Shown: positions 36,868 through 47,070, counted from the first letter of the stretch. The stretch: 64,000 nt of DNA from Prochlorococcus sp. AG-402-N23 (GCA_003216355.1 QCIX01000002.1:33358-97357); one strand, 5' to 3'. Program-made: numbers and translations. Notes: a model not told the origin generated them from the letters alone.

Positions 36868-38034
36868 TTGACGAATACGAGTAGAAACAGAGGAATTGGA
36901 ATTGTCACAGCAAGTGATAGTCAAGAGAGATCAAAAGGTCAATTACATATTTATGATGGAGAGGGTAAGGGAAAAAGTCAAGCTGCATTGGGAGTAGTTC
37001 TCAGGACAATAGGATTAGGAATATGTGAAAAAAGACAGTCAAGAGTTTTACTTCTAAGATTTTTAAAAGGCCCTGAGAGGCCATATGACGAGGATTCAGC
37101 TATAGAGGCTTTACAAAGAGGCTTTCCACATTTAATTGACCATGTAAGGACAGGAAGATCTGAATTCTTCACTGCTGACCAAGTGACAAAGTTTGATCTT
37201 GGTGAGGCTGAAAGAGGTTGGAATATTGCTAAAGGAGCAATTGCTAGTTCGCTTTATTCTGTAGTCGTACTCGATGAGTTGAATCCAGTTCTTGATTTAG
37301 GAATGCTTGATATTAATGAAGTAGTTAATTCTCTTCAAAATCGTCCAGATGGATTAGAAATAATTATTACTGGAAGGGCAGCCCCGCCCTCTTTGATAAG
37401 AATATCTCAACTCCATTCAGAAATGAGACCACGTTGTATAGGAGACTTATCAGAACTAACCAGACAAAGTAGTTCTAGTTCTAGTGGTGGAATTGAGATT
37501 TATACAGGTGAAGGAAAGGGTAAATCCACAAGTGCACTCGGTAAGGCTCTTCAAGCTATCGGTAAAGGAATATCTCAAGATAAAAGCCATAGAGTTTTAA
37601 TATTACAGTGGTTAAAAGGTGGAAATGGTTATACCGAAGATGCTGCCATAGAAGCTTTGAGAGAGATTTACCCTCATTTAGTAGATCATTTGCGTTCAGG
37701 CAGAGATGCCATCGTATGGAGAGGTCAGCAACAACCAATTGATTATATTGAGGCTGAAAGAGCATGGGAAATTGCTAAAGCAGCTATTTTGTCTGGTTTG
37801 TATAAAACAATTATTTTAGATGAATTGAATCCAACTGTTGATTTAGAGTTGTTACCTGTTGAATCAATACATCAAACGCTCTTAAAAAAACCAGAAGATA
37901 CAGAAGTTGTAATTACTGGGAGATGTAAAAATGAACCTTCATACTTTGATCTAGCTGATGTTTACTCTGAAATGGTTTGTCATAAGCATTATGCAAATGT
38001 GGGAGTTGATTTGAAAAGAGGAGTAGATTACTAA
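36868..38034 (+). CDS. cobO: Tandem double-domain cobalamin adenosyltransferase (CobO-like)
   Basis: A 388-residue protein made of two CobO/BtuR-like halves joined by a serine run at residues 201-206. Each half has a P-loop (GEGKGKS at 31-37 and 214-220) and a Walker-B-like VVVLDELNP / TIILDELNP (about 132-140 and 314-322), plus matching segments FPHLIDHVRTGR and YPHLVDHLRSGR. Members adenosylate cob(I)yrinate a,c-diamide. Single-domain enzymes are about 200 residues, so this is a duplication and fusion. The start is TTG at 36868. Confidence 0.88.
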   Translation: MTNTSRNRGIGIVTASDSQERSKGQLHIYDGEGKGKSQAALGVVLRTIGLGICEKRQSRVLLLRFLKGPERPYDEDSAIEALQRGFPHLIDHVRTGRSEFFTADQVTKFDLGEAERGWNIAKGAIASSLYSVVVLDELNPVLDLGMLDINEVVNSLQNRPDGLEIIITGRAAPPSLIRISQLHSEMRPRCIGDLSELTRQSSSSSSGGIEIYTGEGKGKSTSALGKALQAIGKGISQDKSHRVLILQWLKGGNGYTEDAAIEALREIYPHLVDHLRSGRDAIVWRGQQQPIDYIEAERAWEIAKAAILSGLYKTIILDELNPTVDLELLPVESIHQTLLKKPEDTEVVITGRCKNEPSYFDLADVYSEMVCHKHYANVGVDLKRGVDY

Positions 38035-38048
38035 CTATTCTTCAAAAA

Positions 38049-39194
38049 TTAATTGCACAATATTTTTTTTACCCTTTCAATACCGCCTTCAATAGATCTT
38101 GACGGAATTTTGAATTTAGACAAGATTCTTGAAGCTTTTTCAGAACGTTTACCCGATTTACATATAGTGAAAACTTCTTTATTTAAACTTTCTTTTTGAA
38201 TAAATTTTAAATCAGATTCTTGGTTCAAATGACTTAAGGGAATTGATATAGATCCCTCTATTGCAGAAGTAGAAAATTCTTCATTTTCTCTAACATCAAT
38301 TAAAAGTATTTTGTTGGGTTTTGCTTTGTATAAGCTTTTAAATTCATTAGCATTAATGCTGTTGATTTCTATATTTCTCTCACAATATTCATCGCTACTA
38401 TAAAAGGCCTCATACTGAGATAGATTTTTTATTCGTTTATTTAAGTGCTCACTTTTTAGATGTAATTTTTTCATATTCATATTCAATAGATCAAAAATTA
38501 AAACCTTCCCATCTAAAATTTCACCTTTTTTCAAAATGATTTTGATAATTTCATTAACCTGAAGAATTCCTATTAAACCTGTTGAAACACCTACAACCCC
38601 GAATTCTGCACAACTAGGGACAGCATTTTTTGAAGGTGATTCAGGAAGTAAGTCTCTTAAATTAGGACTATTTTTATATAAATTGAAGACACTCACTTGC
38701 CCTTCAAAGCCTTGTACACTTCCAAAGACTAGGGGTTTATTTAATATCAGGCATGAATCATTTATTAAATATCTTGTGCCAAAGTTATCCGAGCAATCAC
38801 ATATAATATTAAATTCTTGTATTATTTTGAGGGCATTTTTAGGATTAATCTTCTCTGAAAAAGTTAATAATTCACAATTAGGATTAAACTTTTTAATTCT
38901 TCCCCTGGCAGAATCAACTTTAAGATTGCCAATAGTATTTGTTTCATGAATTATCTGTCTTTGGAGATTAGACTTTTCAACTTGATCGTTATCAACTATT
39001 CCAATTTTCCCAATTCCTGTTGCGGCTAGATAAAGCAAAACGGAAGACCCAAGTCCACCTGCTCCAATGCATAATACTGAGCTGTTTTTAAGATTTAGTT
39101 GACCCTCATAACCTATCTCTTTGAGGTTTAAATGTTTTTGATATCTTTCTTCTTCATCAGAATTTAAGAAATTAAATTTGATATCTTTGGACAT
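38049..39194 (-). CDS. moeB: ThiF/MoeB-type adenylyltransferase with C-terminal rhodanese domain
   Basis: A 381-residue E1-like protein. The nucleotide-binding GAGGLGSS starts at residue 44, the conserved arginine region NLQRQIIH follows at about 75-83, and Cys195 is in PSCAEFGVVG. A rhodanese domain from about residue 275 has active-site Cys345 in CKSGKRS. It adenylates the C-terminal glycine of a ubiquitin-like sulfur carrier and hands it sulfur. The zinc CxxC pairs of E. coli MoeB are not present, as in MoeZ-like proteins. No moa gene or partner carrier is visible, so molybdopterin, thiamin or tRNA thiolation are all possible. Confidence 0.85.
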   Translation of the reverse strand: MSKDIKFNFLNSDEEERYQKHLNLKEIGYEGQLNLKNSSVLCIGAGGLGSSVLLYLAATGIGKIGIVDNDQVEKSNLQRQIIHETNTIGNLKVDSARGRIKKFNPNCELLTFSEKINPKNALKIIQEFNIICDCSDNFGTRYLINDSCLILNKPLVFGSVQGFEGQVSVFNLYKNSPNLRDLLPESPSKNAVPSCAEFGVVGVSTGLIGILQVNEIIKIILKKGEILDGKVLIFDLLNMNMKKLHLKSEHLNKRIKNLSQYEAFYSSDEYCERNIEINSINANEFKSLYKAKPNKILLIDVRENEEFSTSAIEGSISIPLSHLNQESDLKFIQKESLNKEVFTICKSGKRSEKASRILSKFKIPSRSIEGGIERVKKILCN

Positions 39195-39489
39195 ATCGAT
39201 TATTAAATTTTAGCGAGCTAAACTATGAAAACATAATAATTAAAATAAAAAATTTTAGCCGTTTAAATTTTCCTTATTACTTTGATTTGTTAATGTTTTT
39301 GTTAGAACTAGACAATAATGTGAAGTTTTTATAAATCGATTTTAAGTTTAAATATCTTTAGAAACTATATATACCAACGCTTCTAAAAAAATACAAAATG
39401 TTTCGGTTCGGAATTTTGCACAACAAAAAGGTAGTCAATAGACGTTTTTTCCGATACTGTCTGGTTCATATATTAAGTTTACTGAATTC
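39195..39489. other. Noncoding AT-rich gap upstream of the CAAD gene
   Basis: About 295 bases with no reading frame of note and no tRNA. It must carry promoters for the divergent moeB-like and CAAD genes. A plausible -10 (TATATT) lies near 39468-39474, about 20 bases before the CAAD start. No riboswitch-like structure is recognised. AT-rich sequence here yields many chance promoter look-alikes, so this is weak. Confidence 0.35.
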
Positions 39490-39855
39490 ATGAGTGATAA
39501 CACTCCAGAGTCAAATCAAGACTCCGGCTCCGATACAAGCTCAGAAACCAAAAGCTTTTCAGAGAAGTACTCTGATGTTATGGGGAAAGTCAACGAAACC
39601 CTTGGAAATGTTGATTGGACTCAAATGGGTAAGTATGGCAAAGCGGCAGGCATAATTGCTGTTGTCGTAATAGCTCAGATAATAATTAAAGTTGTCATTG
39701 ACACGATAAACTTTTTCCCAATTCTCCCTGGTTTACTAGAACTATTAGGCGTAATTGTTGTTGGTCAATGGAGCTGGCAAAATCTTCGTACCAGTGAAAA
39801 TCGTGAAGCTGTTTTAGATAAAGTACAAAATCTTAAAAAGACATATTTAGGTTAG
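39490..39855 (+). CDS. CAAD-domain / CURT1-like thylakoid membrane protein
   Basis: A 121-residue protein: a disordered serine-rich head (residues 1-30), an amphipathic helix (VNETLGNVDWTQMGKY), two adjacent membrane segments (about residues 50-70 and 74-94, split by a TINFFP turn) and a basic helical tail. This layout matches the CAAD domain found on some cyanobacterial aminoacyl-tRNA synthetases and the plant CURT1 proteins that bend thylakoid membranes. Here the domain stands alone. The role in membrane shape is inferred. Confidence 0.85.
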   Translation: MSDNTPESNQDSGSDTSSETKSFSEKYSDVMGKVNETLGNVDWTQMGKYGKAAGIIAVVVIAQIIIKVVIDTINFFPILPGLLELLGVIVVGQWSWQNLRTSENREAVLDKVQNLKKTYLG

Positions 39856-39899
39856 TTAAAGATTACATATTGAGTATTGCTTTTACGTAATCTTTAACT
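39854..39899. terminator. Hairpin between convergent CAAD and kinase genes
   Basis: A perfect 13-base inverted repeat, AGTTAAAGATTAC (39854-39866) and GTAATCTTTAACT (39887-39899), with a 20-base loop. It lies across the stop codons of the two convergent genes (39855 and 39863). On the plus strand it is followed by a short U-rich run. A bidirectional terminator is the simplest reading. The loop is longer than usual, so a weak or shared structure is possible. Confidence 0.5.
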
Positions 39900-40741
39900 T
39901 GTTTTAAATACGTTCCTCCAAACATATTGGCATGATTTAATATATGGTAAAAATTATAAATAATAATTCTTTGTTCAAATCCTTTTTTAATGGGAAAAAT
40001 TCTATGATACTCTTCATAAAATTCTCTTCTAAAACCTCCAAATAGTTTTGTCATAGCTATATCTACTTCATTATCTGCCCACCAAGATGCCGGATCAAAT
40101 ATAACTCCCTTACCACTTTTGTCCATTCCTGCATTTCCTGACCATAAATCACCATGAACGAGGCTATTTATTGGTTTATGACTTAGCAATTCTAATTTAA
40201 TTTTTTCTATAACTTTATTTTTAGTTTCTTTATCTAAAATCTTTGATTTAAGTTTTGATAATTGAGGTATTATCCTTAAGTTTAAAAAACAATCTATCCA
40301 ATTCTCTTCCCATCCTTTCTTCTGATTTGTTGTTCCGATAAAACCCTCAATTTGTAACCCAAACATTTTAGGATTAGATTCAGCTGATTTTAAGTGCATT
40401 TCTCCTAAACCTTTCCCAAGATTTTTTTGGTCAAAGTTTTTCATTTCTATCCATTCAATCAAAAGAATCTCTAAATTTTTTATATTTTTATATGCAATAA
40501 CTTCAGGAATAACTAAGTTTTCTTGATTAATATAATTTCTCAAATTTTGAAGACAATATTTTTCAAATTCAAGGAATTTTTTGTTTCTAGTGTTTCTTTT
40601 AAGGAATAATTTTTTGTTTGAGAATTCTATTTGCCAGGCACTATGAATATCACCCCCATGTACTTCTTCAATACTTTTTGGATATGTTTCACCTAATTCT
40701 TCACAAATTTCGTTAATTTCAAGTGGGGATAATTTTTGCAT
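39863..40741 (-). CDS. Fructosamine-3-kinase family protein
   Basis: A 292-residue aminoglycoside-phosphotransferase-fold kinase. The N-terminal region has [23 protein letters not shown] with the ATP-binding lysine. The catalytic loop [13 protein letters not shown] (about residues 197-209) has the aspartate. The DFG-like metal site is [16 protein letters not shown]. Relatives phosphorylate fructosamines and ribulosamines to free glycated protein amines. Its start codon is only 4 bases from the divergent crtD-like start. Confidence 0.9.
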   Translation of the reverse strand: MQKLSPLEINEICEELGETYPKSIEEVHGGDIHSAWQIEFSNKKLFLKRNTRNKKFLEFEKYCLQNLRNYINQENLVIPEVIAYKNIKNLEILLIEWIEMKNFDQKNLGKGLGEMHLKSAESNPKMFGLQIEGFIGTTNQKKGWEENWIDCFLNLRIIPQLSKLKSKILDKETKNKVIEKIKLELLSHKPINSLVHGDLWSGNAGMDKSGKGVIFDPASWWADNEVDIAMTKLFGGFRREFYEEYHRIFPIKKGFEQRIIIYNFYHILNHANMFGGTYLKQVKDYVKAILNM

Positions 40742-40745
40742 TTTA

Positions 40746-42251
40746 ATGAGAAATTCTGAAGTTATTGTTGTAGGCGCTGGTATAGCAGGACTAACTTCTG
40801 CAGCGATTTTATCAAAACAAGGCTTATCAGTGACTTTAATCGAATCTCATATTCAAGCAGGAGGATGTGCCGGTACGTTCAAAAGAAAGAATTATATTTT
40901 TGATGTTGGTGCAACTCAGGTTGCGGGTTTAGAGAAGGGAGGAATACATTCTAGAATTTTTGATTTTTTAGATATTCCATTGCCAGAAGCCTCAATTTTA
41001 GACCCTGCTTGCATTGTTGATTTAAATGATGGTGGTCATCCTATACCTATTTGGTATGAAAAAAGTAAATGGATTGCTGAACGAGAAATGCAGTTTCCTG
41101 GGAGTCAAAGATTTTGGAAACTTTGTACCCTGATACATGAAAGTAATTGGATATTTGCTAATAATGATCCTGTATTACCAATAAGTAATTTTTGGGATTT
41201 TTCTCAACTTCTTAAAGCAGTAGTACCTTCAAACCTTGTCACAGGTATCTTACTCAAATCTACTATTTTTGATTTATTGCGGATATGTGGATTATCTAAA
41301 AATGAGCGCTTGATAAAATTTTTGAATCTTCAATTAAAACTTTATTCTCAAGAGGACGTCTATAATACTGCAGCATTATATGGATCTACTGTTCTTCAGA
41401 TGTGTCAACAGCCACATGGGCTGTGGCATCTTAAAAAATCTATGCAGTCTTTAAGTGAATCATTAGAAAGTTCATTGATTAAAACTGGAGTTAATCTAAT
41501 TTTTGGACAAAAAGTTAATTCTATAAATTTTGACGATGTAAATAAATGTTGGAAAGTATCTGCTAATTCGAAAAAAAAATCGTTTATTTACCAAGCAAAA
41601 GATGTGATTTATACCCCGCCTCCACAATCTTTGCTCAAGCATTTGAAAGATCCTTTGAAAAGAAAAAAAAATTATAAAAATCGACTAAATAATTTGCCTC
41701 ATCCAAGTGGAGCTGTAGTTTTTTATTCAGCAATAAAAAAAGATCATATTAAAAAAACATTCTCCAATCATTATCAATTTGTTTCGAAAGAATTTTGTTC
41801 GTTATTTGTATCAATTAGTGATGATTGTGATGGAAGAGCACCAAAAGGTGAGATTACTTTAATTGCAAGTATCTTTACCAAGACTAAAGATTGGTTTGAT
41901 CTAGACAAACAAACTTACTTAATGAAGAAAAATGGGTTCATGAAAAAAATATCGCTTGAATTGGAAAGTCATTTTGATATTGATCCTGAAAATTGGCTAC
42001 ATAGGGAATTAGCAACTCCATTGGGCTTTGAAAAATGGACAAATAGACCAAATGGAATAGTTGGCGGGCTTGGTCAAAATCCAGATATTTTTGGTTTATT
42101 TGGATTATCAAGTAGGACACCTTTTGAAGGTTTATGGCTATGTGGAGATTCGATTTATCCAGGGGAGGGGACTGCAGGTGTTAGTCAGTCTGCATTAATG
42201 GTTTCAAGGCAAGTTTTAGCTTCCAAAGGTTTAGAAAATTTTAGTTTATAA
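40746..42251 (+). CDS. crtD: CrtD/CrtH-type carotenoid desaturase or isomerase
   Basis: A 501-residue FAD-dependent oxidoreductase of the phytoene-desaturase/carotene-isomerase family. The dinucleotide-binding motif [19 protein letters not shown] sits at residues 7-25. [21 protein letters not shown] follows, and the C-terminal [21 protein letters not shown] is the family FAD-binding end. Among cyanobacterial types it fits CrtD (C-3',4' desaturase) or CrtH-like best. I cannot separate these by motif, and Prochlorococcus has a second related isomerase elsewhere. Its end overlaps tyrA by 11 bases. Confidence 0.72.
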   Translation: MRNSEVIVVGAGIAGLTSAAILSKQGLSVTLIESHIQAGGCAGTFKRKNYIFDVGATQVAGLEKGGIHSRIFDFLDIPLPEASILDPACIVDLNDGGHPIPIWYEKSKWIAEREMQFPGSQRFWKLCTLIHESNWIFANNDPVLPISNFWDFSQLLKAVVPSNLVTGILLKSTIFDLLRICGLSKNERLIKFLNLQLKLYSQEDVYNTAALYGSTVLQMCQQPHGLWHLKKSMQSLSESLESSLIKTGVNLIFGQKVNSINFDDVNKCWKVSANSKKKSFIYQAKDVIYTPPPQSLLKHLKDPLKRKKNYKNRLNNLPHPSGAVVFYSAIKKDHIKKTFSNHYQFVSKEFCSLFVSISDDCDGRAPKGEITLIASIFTKTKDWFDLDKQTYLMKKNGFMKKISLELESHFDIDPENWLHRELATPLGFEKWTNRPNGIVGGLGQNPDIFGLFGLSSRTPFEGLWLCGDSIYPGEGTAGVSQSALMVSRQVLASKGLENFSL

Positions 42252-43080
42252 AATTTTGTCTGATTTCTTTCGCTTCAGCAAGTTTGTTAGAAAGTAACTT
42301 CCAATTTTTTTCTTTAATGAGAGATTCCAGTATATTCAGCTTATTTTTAAAATTCTTTATGGAATTTAAAACATTAATATGATTATTAATAGCTAAATCT
42401 AAGCCTATTTGTTCATTGCCGCCGCCAACTCTCGAAGTGTCAGCAAATCCTGTAGCAGCCAATTTTTGCGTAAGATCTAATAAAGATTGATTATTTTTTG
42501 TATGCGCAGTTTCAATTAGGGCAGAAGCTAAAAATATAGGCAAATGAGAAATTAGAGATACTGCTTCATCATGCTCTTTTGGCGAAGCTTGGCAAATTTC
42601 ACAATCCATTGATTTTATGAGCTCGGAAATAGTTCTGACTGCAATTAAATCACTGTTTTGTGTTGGGGTAATAATCCATTTTGCATTTTTAAAAAGACCT
42701 TCAAAACCTGAATCAACTCCTTTTTTTTCTGTTCCTGCCATTGGATGAGATCCAATAAATAGAGGATGTAAATTTTCCCATGTATTTACAATTGGTTCTT
42801 TAACAGAGCCTACATCAGTTAGTATTGTTTCCTGAGGTATTGATGCTACTAATTGTTTAGACGGACTGATCAAATCTTTGATAGGTAATGCCAAAATTAT
42901 TAGCTCACATTTTTTTAATAAAGTCAGATCACAGCTAACAAAATTTGCAAGTTTTTTATCCTTAGCTTTTTTTTCATTAAATTCATTATTTGCTATTCCA
43001 TAAATTGTATGATTTAGACTTTGGAGTTTTAATCCTAAAGAACCGCCAATTAAACCTAATCCTACTATTCCAATTTTCAT
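42241..43080 (-). CDS. tyrA: Prephenate/arogenate dehydrogenase
   Basis: A 279-residue TyrA-type enzyme that oxidatively decarboxylates prephenate or arogenate on the way to tyrosine. The Rossmann motif [10 protein letters not shown] sits at residues 7-16. Then come [19 protein letters not shown] and the catalytic-site [30 protein letters not shown] and TRVGGGN follow. Cyanobacterial TyrA proteins prefer arogenate and NADP, which cannot be proved here. It overlaps the convergent crtD-like gene by 11 bases. Confidence 0.92.
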   Translation of the reverse strand: MKIGIVGLGLIGGSLGLKLQSLNHTIYGIANNEFNEKKAKDKKLANFVSCDLTLLKKCELIILALPIKDLISPSKQLVASIPQETILTDVGSVKEPIVNTWENLHPLFIGSHPMAGTEKKGVDSGFEGLFKNAKWIITPTQNSDLIAVRTISELIKSMDCEICQASPKEHDEAVSLISHLPIFLASALIETAHTKNNQSLLDLTQKLAATGFADTSRVGGGNEQIGLDLAINNHINVLNSIKNFKNKLNILESLIKEKNWKLLSNKLAEAKEIRQNFIN

Positions 43081-43175
43081 AGATTGATTAATTTAGGACC
43101 CTCTTATATTGATACCAATTTTTTGTATATTAGGTTCATAAATTTTGTATTTATTCGAAATTAAATTAATTATAA

Positions 43176-44624
43176 ATGCTTGAAATTTTAAGTCATCAAT
43201 ATTTGAAAAATTTTTTGAGAGATCAAAGTATTAGTTGGGAACACATATATTCTTTTGGGAGGATAATTTCCAAATGTATTGAAAATGATTCTACATATTT
43301 AATTAATTCAGAAATTTTCTCTAGCTATGATTGGTTACCTCCAATTTTGATTTCTTTATTTTTAAAGGAAGAGGATTCAATTTTTATTTTATCTAAAGAA
43401 AAAATCCAATTTATAAGCCAATTTCAGATTGATTCATTGAAAAATCTAGGTTTTAATTTTATTTTTAAAAATGATCAACTTATTTTTGCAAATCATCATG
43501 TTCGCTTGATAACCATCCAAAATTTACTTGATGATCCCAATTCTCATAATCTTAGAAACCATCGAATAGTTTATTCTGGAATTGAGGATATAAAACAGGA
43601 TTTAAAAAATCATTTTAGAATTTCTTTACTTAAGGAGGATTGGACAAAAAATTTTAAAGAATTTGAATTAATCAATCAAAAATTTATAAAAGTATATGAT
43701 TCGTTGAAGAAAAAGTTCTTCATGAGGAAGATCTTAGGAAATAGTTATATAAATTTAGATGAAAAAGAAATTAGTTTCTTTGCAAACTTTTTTCATGAAA
43801 ATTCTTTTTTCTCTGATAAATTTTTAAGCGTTAACAAAGCATTCTCTCAAGGCTGGGCATGCTGGGTGAAGTTAAACGATACAAATTTAGATTGGAATTT
43901 GTATTTGCAGCCAATAGATGAACTTTCTCAAATTAAGGAATTTTTTTCAAATAATAAATTTGTTTTTTTATCATCATTAAGAAAAGATAATTTCTTTCAA
44001 ATGTATTTTAAAAAGCATAGTTTAGATATTGATTTGGTTATTAATTTTAAAAGTAATTTTGAAGAGAAAAAGATTTTATTATATATACCCTCTAAACAGT
44101 TACTTCCTAATAATCCTCTTTTTACTAATTCAATCTTGGATAAATGCAAAAAATTAACACTTTTTAGAAAGGGTTTAACTTTAGTTTTGTCTGATGATAT
44201 TGATTTGAGAAATAACCTTGCTACAGAATTAGCTTCTAAGTACGGGAAGAGGGTATTGCTAGAGACAATTCCATCTGGTAAAAATGAAATTCTTTGCTCT
44301 AGTTTTGACTGGTGGATTTTGAATTCTTATTTAATTCAAATTCCAGAACTAATTATAATTCCTTTGCTTCCGATTCCTAATATGTCAGAACCTATTAATG
44401 CAATTACAGTTTCTCATAAAAAAAAGCTTTCTCAAGATTGGTTTAGAGACTTCTTTCTTCCTCAAGCTAGAATAAAACTTGAAAGATCTATTTCTCCTTT
44501 AAGAAGAAATTCAGGCAAGTTAATAATCTTAGATGGAAGAGCAAATAAACGAAACTGGGGAAGATTACTTTTGCAAAACATTCAACCCTCAAAACAAATT
44601 AACTATATGCTACCTTTTGATTAG
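43176..44624 (+). CDS. Decayed DinG/Rad3-like helicase-related protein
   Basis: A 482-residue protein. The C-terminal 200 residues, with SKQLLPNNPLFTN, FRKGLTLVLSDDIDLRNNLA, FFLPQARIKLERSISPLRRNSG and KLIILDGRANKRNWGRLLL, resemble the second motor domain of DinG/XPD helicases (the QaiGRliR segment is represented by QARIKLERSI). The N-terminal half shows neither a Walker A nor a DEAH box, and no Fe-S cysteine set. So the helicase motor appears lost while the frame is intact. It may act as a binding subunit. Family call is moderate. Confidence 0.6.
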   Translation: MLEILSHQYLKNFLRDQSISWEHIYSFGRIISKCIENDSTYLINSEIFSSYDWLPPILISLFLKEEDSIFILSKEKIQFISQFQIDSLKNLGFNFIFKNDQLIFANHHVRLITIQNLLDDPNSHNLRNHRIVYSGIEDIKQDLKNHFRISLLKEDWTKNFKEFELINQKFIKVYDSLKKKFFMRKILGNSYINLDEKEISFFANFFHENSFFSDKFLSVNKAFSQGWACWVKLNDTNLDWNLYLQPIDELSQIKEFFSNNKFVFLSSLRKDNFFQMYFKKHSLDIDLVINFKSNFEEKKILLYIPSKQLLPNNPLFTNSILDKCKKLTLFRKGLTLVLSDDIDLRNNLATELASKYGKRVLLETIPSGKNEILCSSFDWWILNSYLIQIPELIIIPLLPIPNMSEPINAITVSHKKKLSQDWFRDFFLPQARIKLERSISPLRRNSGKLIILDGRANKRNWGRLLLQNIQPSKQINYMLPFD

Positions 44625-44653
44625 GTTATGATTCTGTAAGTAACTAAAGAAAT

Positions 44654-44899
44654 ATGGGAGAAGCAAAAAGACGTAGAACACTTGGTTTACCTCCAAAAAA
44701 AAATAATACTAAAACTAAAATTGATGAGTCTCCGAGATTATTTGAATGGCTACCCTTTACAATAAACCAAAGAGATAACCTAATTAATTTAAGTATTAAG
44801 GCAAGTTGGTTTGGAATAGGAGGGTTAGTAGTTTTATGGATTGTAGTGAGATTTATAGGCCCTGCTGCTGGGTGGTGGACTTTAGCCGATTCTTTATAA
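44654..44899 (+). CDS. DUF2839 small membrane protein
   Basis: An 81-residue protein with the cyanobacterial start MGEAKRRRTLGLPP, a middle segment FEWLPFTINQRDN and one C-terminal membrane helix (about residues 50-70) followed by GPAAGWWTLADSL. This matches the conserved cyanobacterial family DUF2839, whose function is not established. It follows the helicase-like gene by 29 bases and ends 2 bases before the convergent recA. Confidence 0.85.
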   Translation: MGEAKRRRTLGLPPKKNNTKTKIDESPRLFEWLPFTINQRDNLINLSIKASWFGIGGLVVLWIVVRFIGPAAGWWTLADSL

Positions 44900-44901
44900 A
44901 T

Positions 44902-45999
44902 CTAAGCTACTGTTTTTATATCATTAACAGCGATTGTATTAGCAGGATTGCTATTTATTGCTTTCATTGAATTAGAACTAACTTCAGTTCCTTGTGTTAA
45001 TTTCTCTTTAATCATGGATTCTACTTTATTCCTGATTTCTAAGTTTTGATCAAGCCAAATAATTGTATTATCTCTTCCTTGTCCAATATTTTCTCCTTCA
45101 TAACTATACCAAGCACCTCTCCTTATTATGATATTAGTTTCTTCTGCTAAATCTAATAAACATCCTGTTGTACTAATACCTTTTCCGAAGAGAATATCAA
45201 ACTCTGCAATTCTAAATGGTGGTGCAACTTTGTTTTTTGCTACTTTCACTTTTGCTCTTATGCCATATTCTTCAGTACCTCTTTTAAGAGTTTGAATTCT
45301 TCTGATATCAAGTCTCACTGAGGCGTAAAATTTTAATGCATTACCTCCTGTGGTTGTTTCTGGATTGCCGTATGTAACGCCAATTTTTAGGCGTAATTGA
45401 TTCAGGAATATTACCGTACATCCAGATTTGCCAATATTTCCTGTTATTTTCCTCATTGCTTGGCTCATTAGCCTTGCTTGGCTTCCAATTACGTGATCTC
45501 CCATCTCTCCTTCTATCTCTGCTCTTGGGGTTAGTGCTGCGACCGAGTCAACAACTACAAGATCTACTGCACTCGATCTTATAAGTTGGTCAACTATTTC
45601 TAAAGCCATTTCACCAGTATCTGGTTGTGAAACTAACAAATTTTCAACATCAACTCCTAAAGAGGCTGCATAAACTGGATCGAGTGCATGCTCAGCATCT
45701 ACAAATGCGGCTACTCCCCCATTCTTTTGGACTTCCGCAATCGCGTGAAGCGTTAATGTCGTTTTTCCTGAACTTTCTGGTCCGTAAACTTCTACTACTC
45801 TTCCTTTTGGATAGCCTCCTCCTAATGCTAAATCTAAGGTGAGCGCTCCAGTAGATATTGTTTCTACTTTCATCCTTGAGGCGTCACCAAGTCTCATTAT
45901 TGATCCTCGTCCAAAATTTCTTTCTATTTGACCTAAGACAAGACTTAATGCCTTGTCTTTTTCTTTTGATTCAGTTTTTTTCTTTTCTTCAAGACTCAT
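44902..45999 (-). CDS. recA: Recombinase A
   Basis: A 365-residue RecA. Walker [10 protein letters not shown] lies near residue 73, Walker B is [10 protein letters not shown], and the L2/DNA-binding loop reads [19 protein letters not shown]. It forms filaments on single-stranded DNA for strand exchange and repair. The acidic C-terminal tail of E. coli RecA is replaced by a neutral, Asn/Ser-rich end. No clear SOS (LexA) box was recognised upstream. Confidence 0.98.
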   Translation of the reverse strand: MSLEEKKKTESKEKDKALSLVLGQIERNFGRGSIMRLGDASRMKVETISTGALTLDLALGGGYPKGRVVEVYGPESSGKTTLTLHAIAEVQKNGGVAAFVDAEHALDPVYAASLGVDVENLLVSQPDTGEMALEIVDQLIRSSAVDLVVVDSVAALTPRAEIEGEMGDHVIGSQARLMSQAMRKITGNIGKSGCTVIFLNQLRLKIGVTYGNPETTTGGNALKFYASVRLDIRRIQTLKRGTEEYGIRAKVKVAKNKVAPPFRIAEFDILFGKGISTTGCLLDLAEETNIIIRRGAWYSYEGENIGQGRDNTIIWLDQNLEIRNKVESMIKEKLTQGTEVSSNSMKAINSNPANTIAVNDIKTVA

Positions 46000-46111
46000 T
46001 GTTTTATTTATCGGTTAAAGTTCTTGTATTTATTTTAAATTTGGAAATTTTTATTTAAACCAAACTTCATAAATACAAACTATAGTACATCTGTACTCTA
46101 GCTTATTATCT

Positions 46112-46891
46112 TTAAATTGCAACTAATTCCTCAAGGCTGTCTAATTTTAATAATTTGATTTCGTCACTTAAAGTATATCTATCTGATCCTTTCAAATATC
46201 CCCAATCAGCTAGGAAGCACGGAATGTGAGATGTTTCTGAATTTTGTTTAATATCGATTAGAGTTTTTTTTCTATCTTCTATAAAGCCTAAAATTTCATA
46301 AGTTTGTGTAAGCTTTTCAGCTATTTTGATTTTTGTTCCGGATTCATAACCAAAAGTAAATTCTGGAAAAATATTTAATTGGTTAAGAATTTTTTCTGCA
46401 AATATTTTACCTTTAGTTGTTATAACTCCAGTTTTTATTTCTCTTTTCCTTAAAACTTTTATAAAATTTATAATTTCGAAAAAAGGATTATGTAAATTTA
46501 CCCATGATTTAAAATCTTTATCAATTTGGTACTTGCGAGACTTATCTAACATTTTTTGTAAATCTTCGGCAATCCAGGAATTTTCATTTAATATCCTCTG
46601 GCAATTTTGATGATAATCATTAATGAAATCATTTTTATTATTATTTTTTAATGGATTGTCTGTTTTTATAATTTCGTGAACAATTAGAATCATTTCCCAA
46701 CCATATTTAACCCAAGGCCTAATTTCTTTGAAAGAATTTGGTACTCTTTTATAAAGTTTTTGATCAATAGATATGTGGGGTGAATTTAAATATCTTTCAC
46801 AGGCCAGCAAGGAACTATGCCAATATTCTTGCATTCCATCGACTATTACTCCATCGAAATCAAATAGAAATATTTTTTGAGAAGACACCAA
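46112..46891 (-). CDS. HAD-superfamily hydrolase
   Basis: A 259-residue haloacid-dehalogenase-fold protein. Motif I is FDFDGVIVDG (residues 9-18) with the two catalytic aspartates. Motif II is the T in GVITTKGK, and the C-terminal GFIEDRKKTLIDI holds motif IV acids. A helical cap lies between residues 20 and 130. The substrate is unknown. The start codon is TTG 46891 or the GTG one codon later. It is next to tRNA-Gln. Confidence 0.8.
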   Translation of the reverse strand: MVSSQKIFLFDFDGVIVDGMQEYWHSSLLACERYLNSPHISIDQKLYKRVPNSFKEIRPWVKYGWEMILIVHEIIKTDNPLKNNNKNDFINDYHQNCQRILNENSWIAEDLQKMLDKSRKYQIDKDFKSWVNLHNPFFEIINFIKVLRKREIKTGVITTKGKIFAEKILNQLNIFPEFTFGYESGTKIKIAEKLTQTYEILGFIEDRKKTLIDIKQNSETSHIPCFLADWGYLKGSDRYTLSDEIKLLKLDSLEELVAI

Positions 46892-46904
46892 TTGAATATT
46901 AGAA

Positions 46905-46976
46905 CTGGGCCGCTAGGATTCGAACCTAGGAATGTCGAGACCAAAACCCGATGCCTTACCACTTGGCGACGGCCCA
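46905..46976 (-). tRNA. tRNA-Gln (UUG anticodon)
   Basis: A 72-nt cloverleaf on the minus strand: acceptor TGGGCCG pairs with CGGCCCA, the anticodon stem is TCGGG/CTCGA around TTTTGGT (anticodon TTG), and the T-arm CTAGG/CCTAG holds TTCGAAT. Discriminator G. Position 1 is U, as in many tRNA-Gln. It is 14 bases upstream of the HAD gene, which is on the same strand. Confidence 0.94.
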
Positions 46977-47070
46977 TTGAGTTTCTATTTTAATACATGA
47001 AAAGATTTTTTTCTATCCAAAAAATACAAAGTTTTTATAAATATGGCGCTAGTTTTGAAAAATAAAAATA

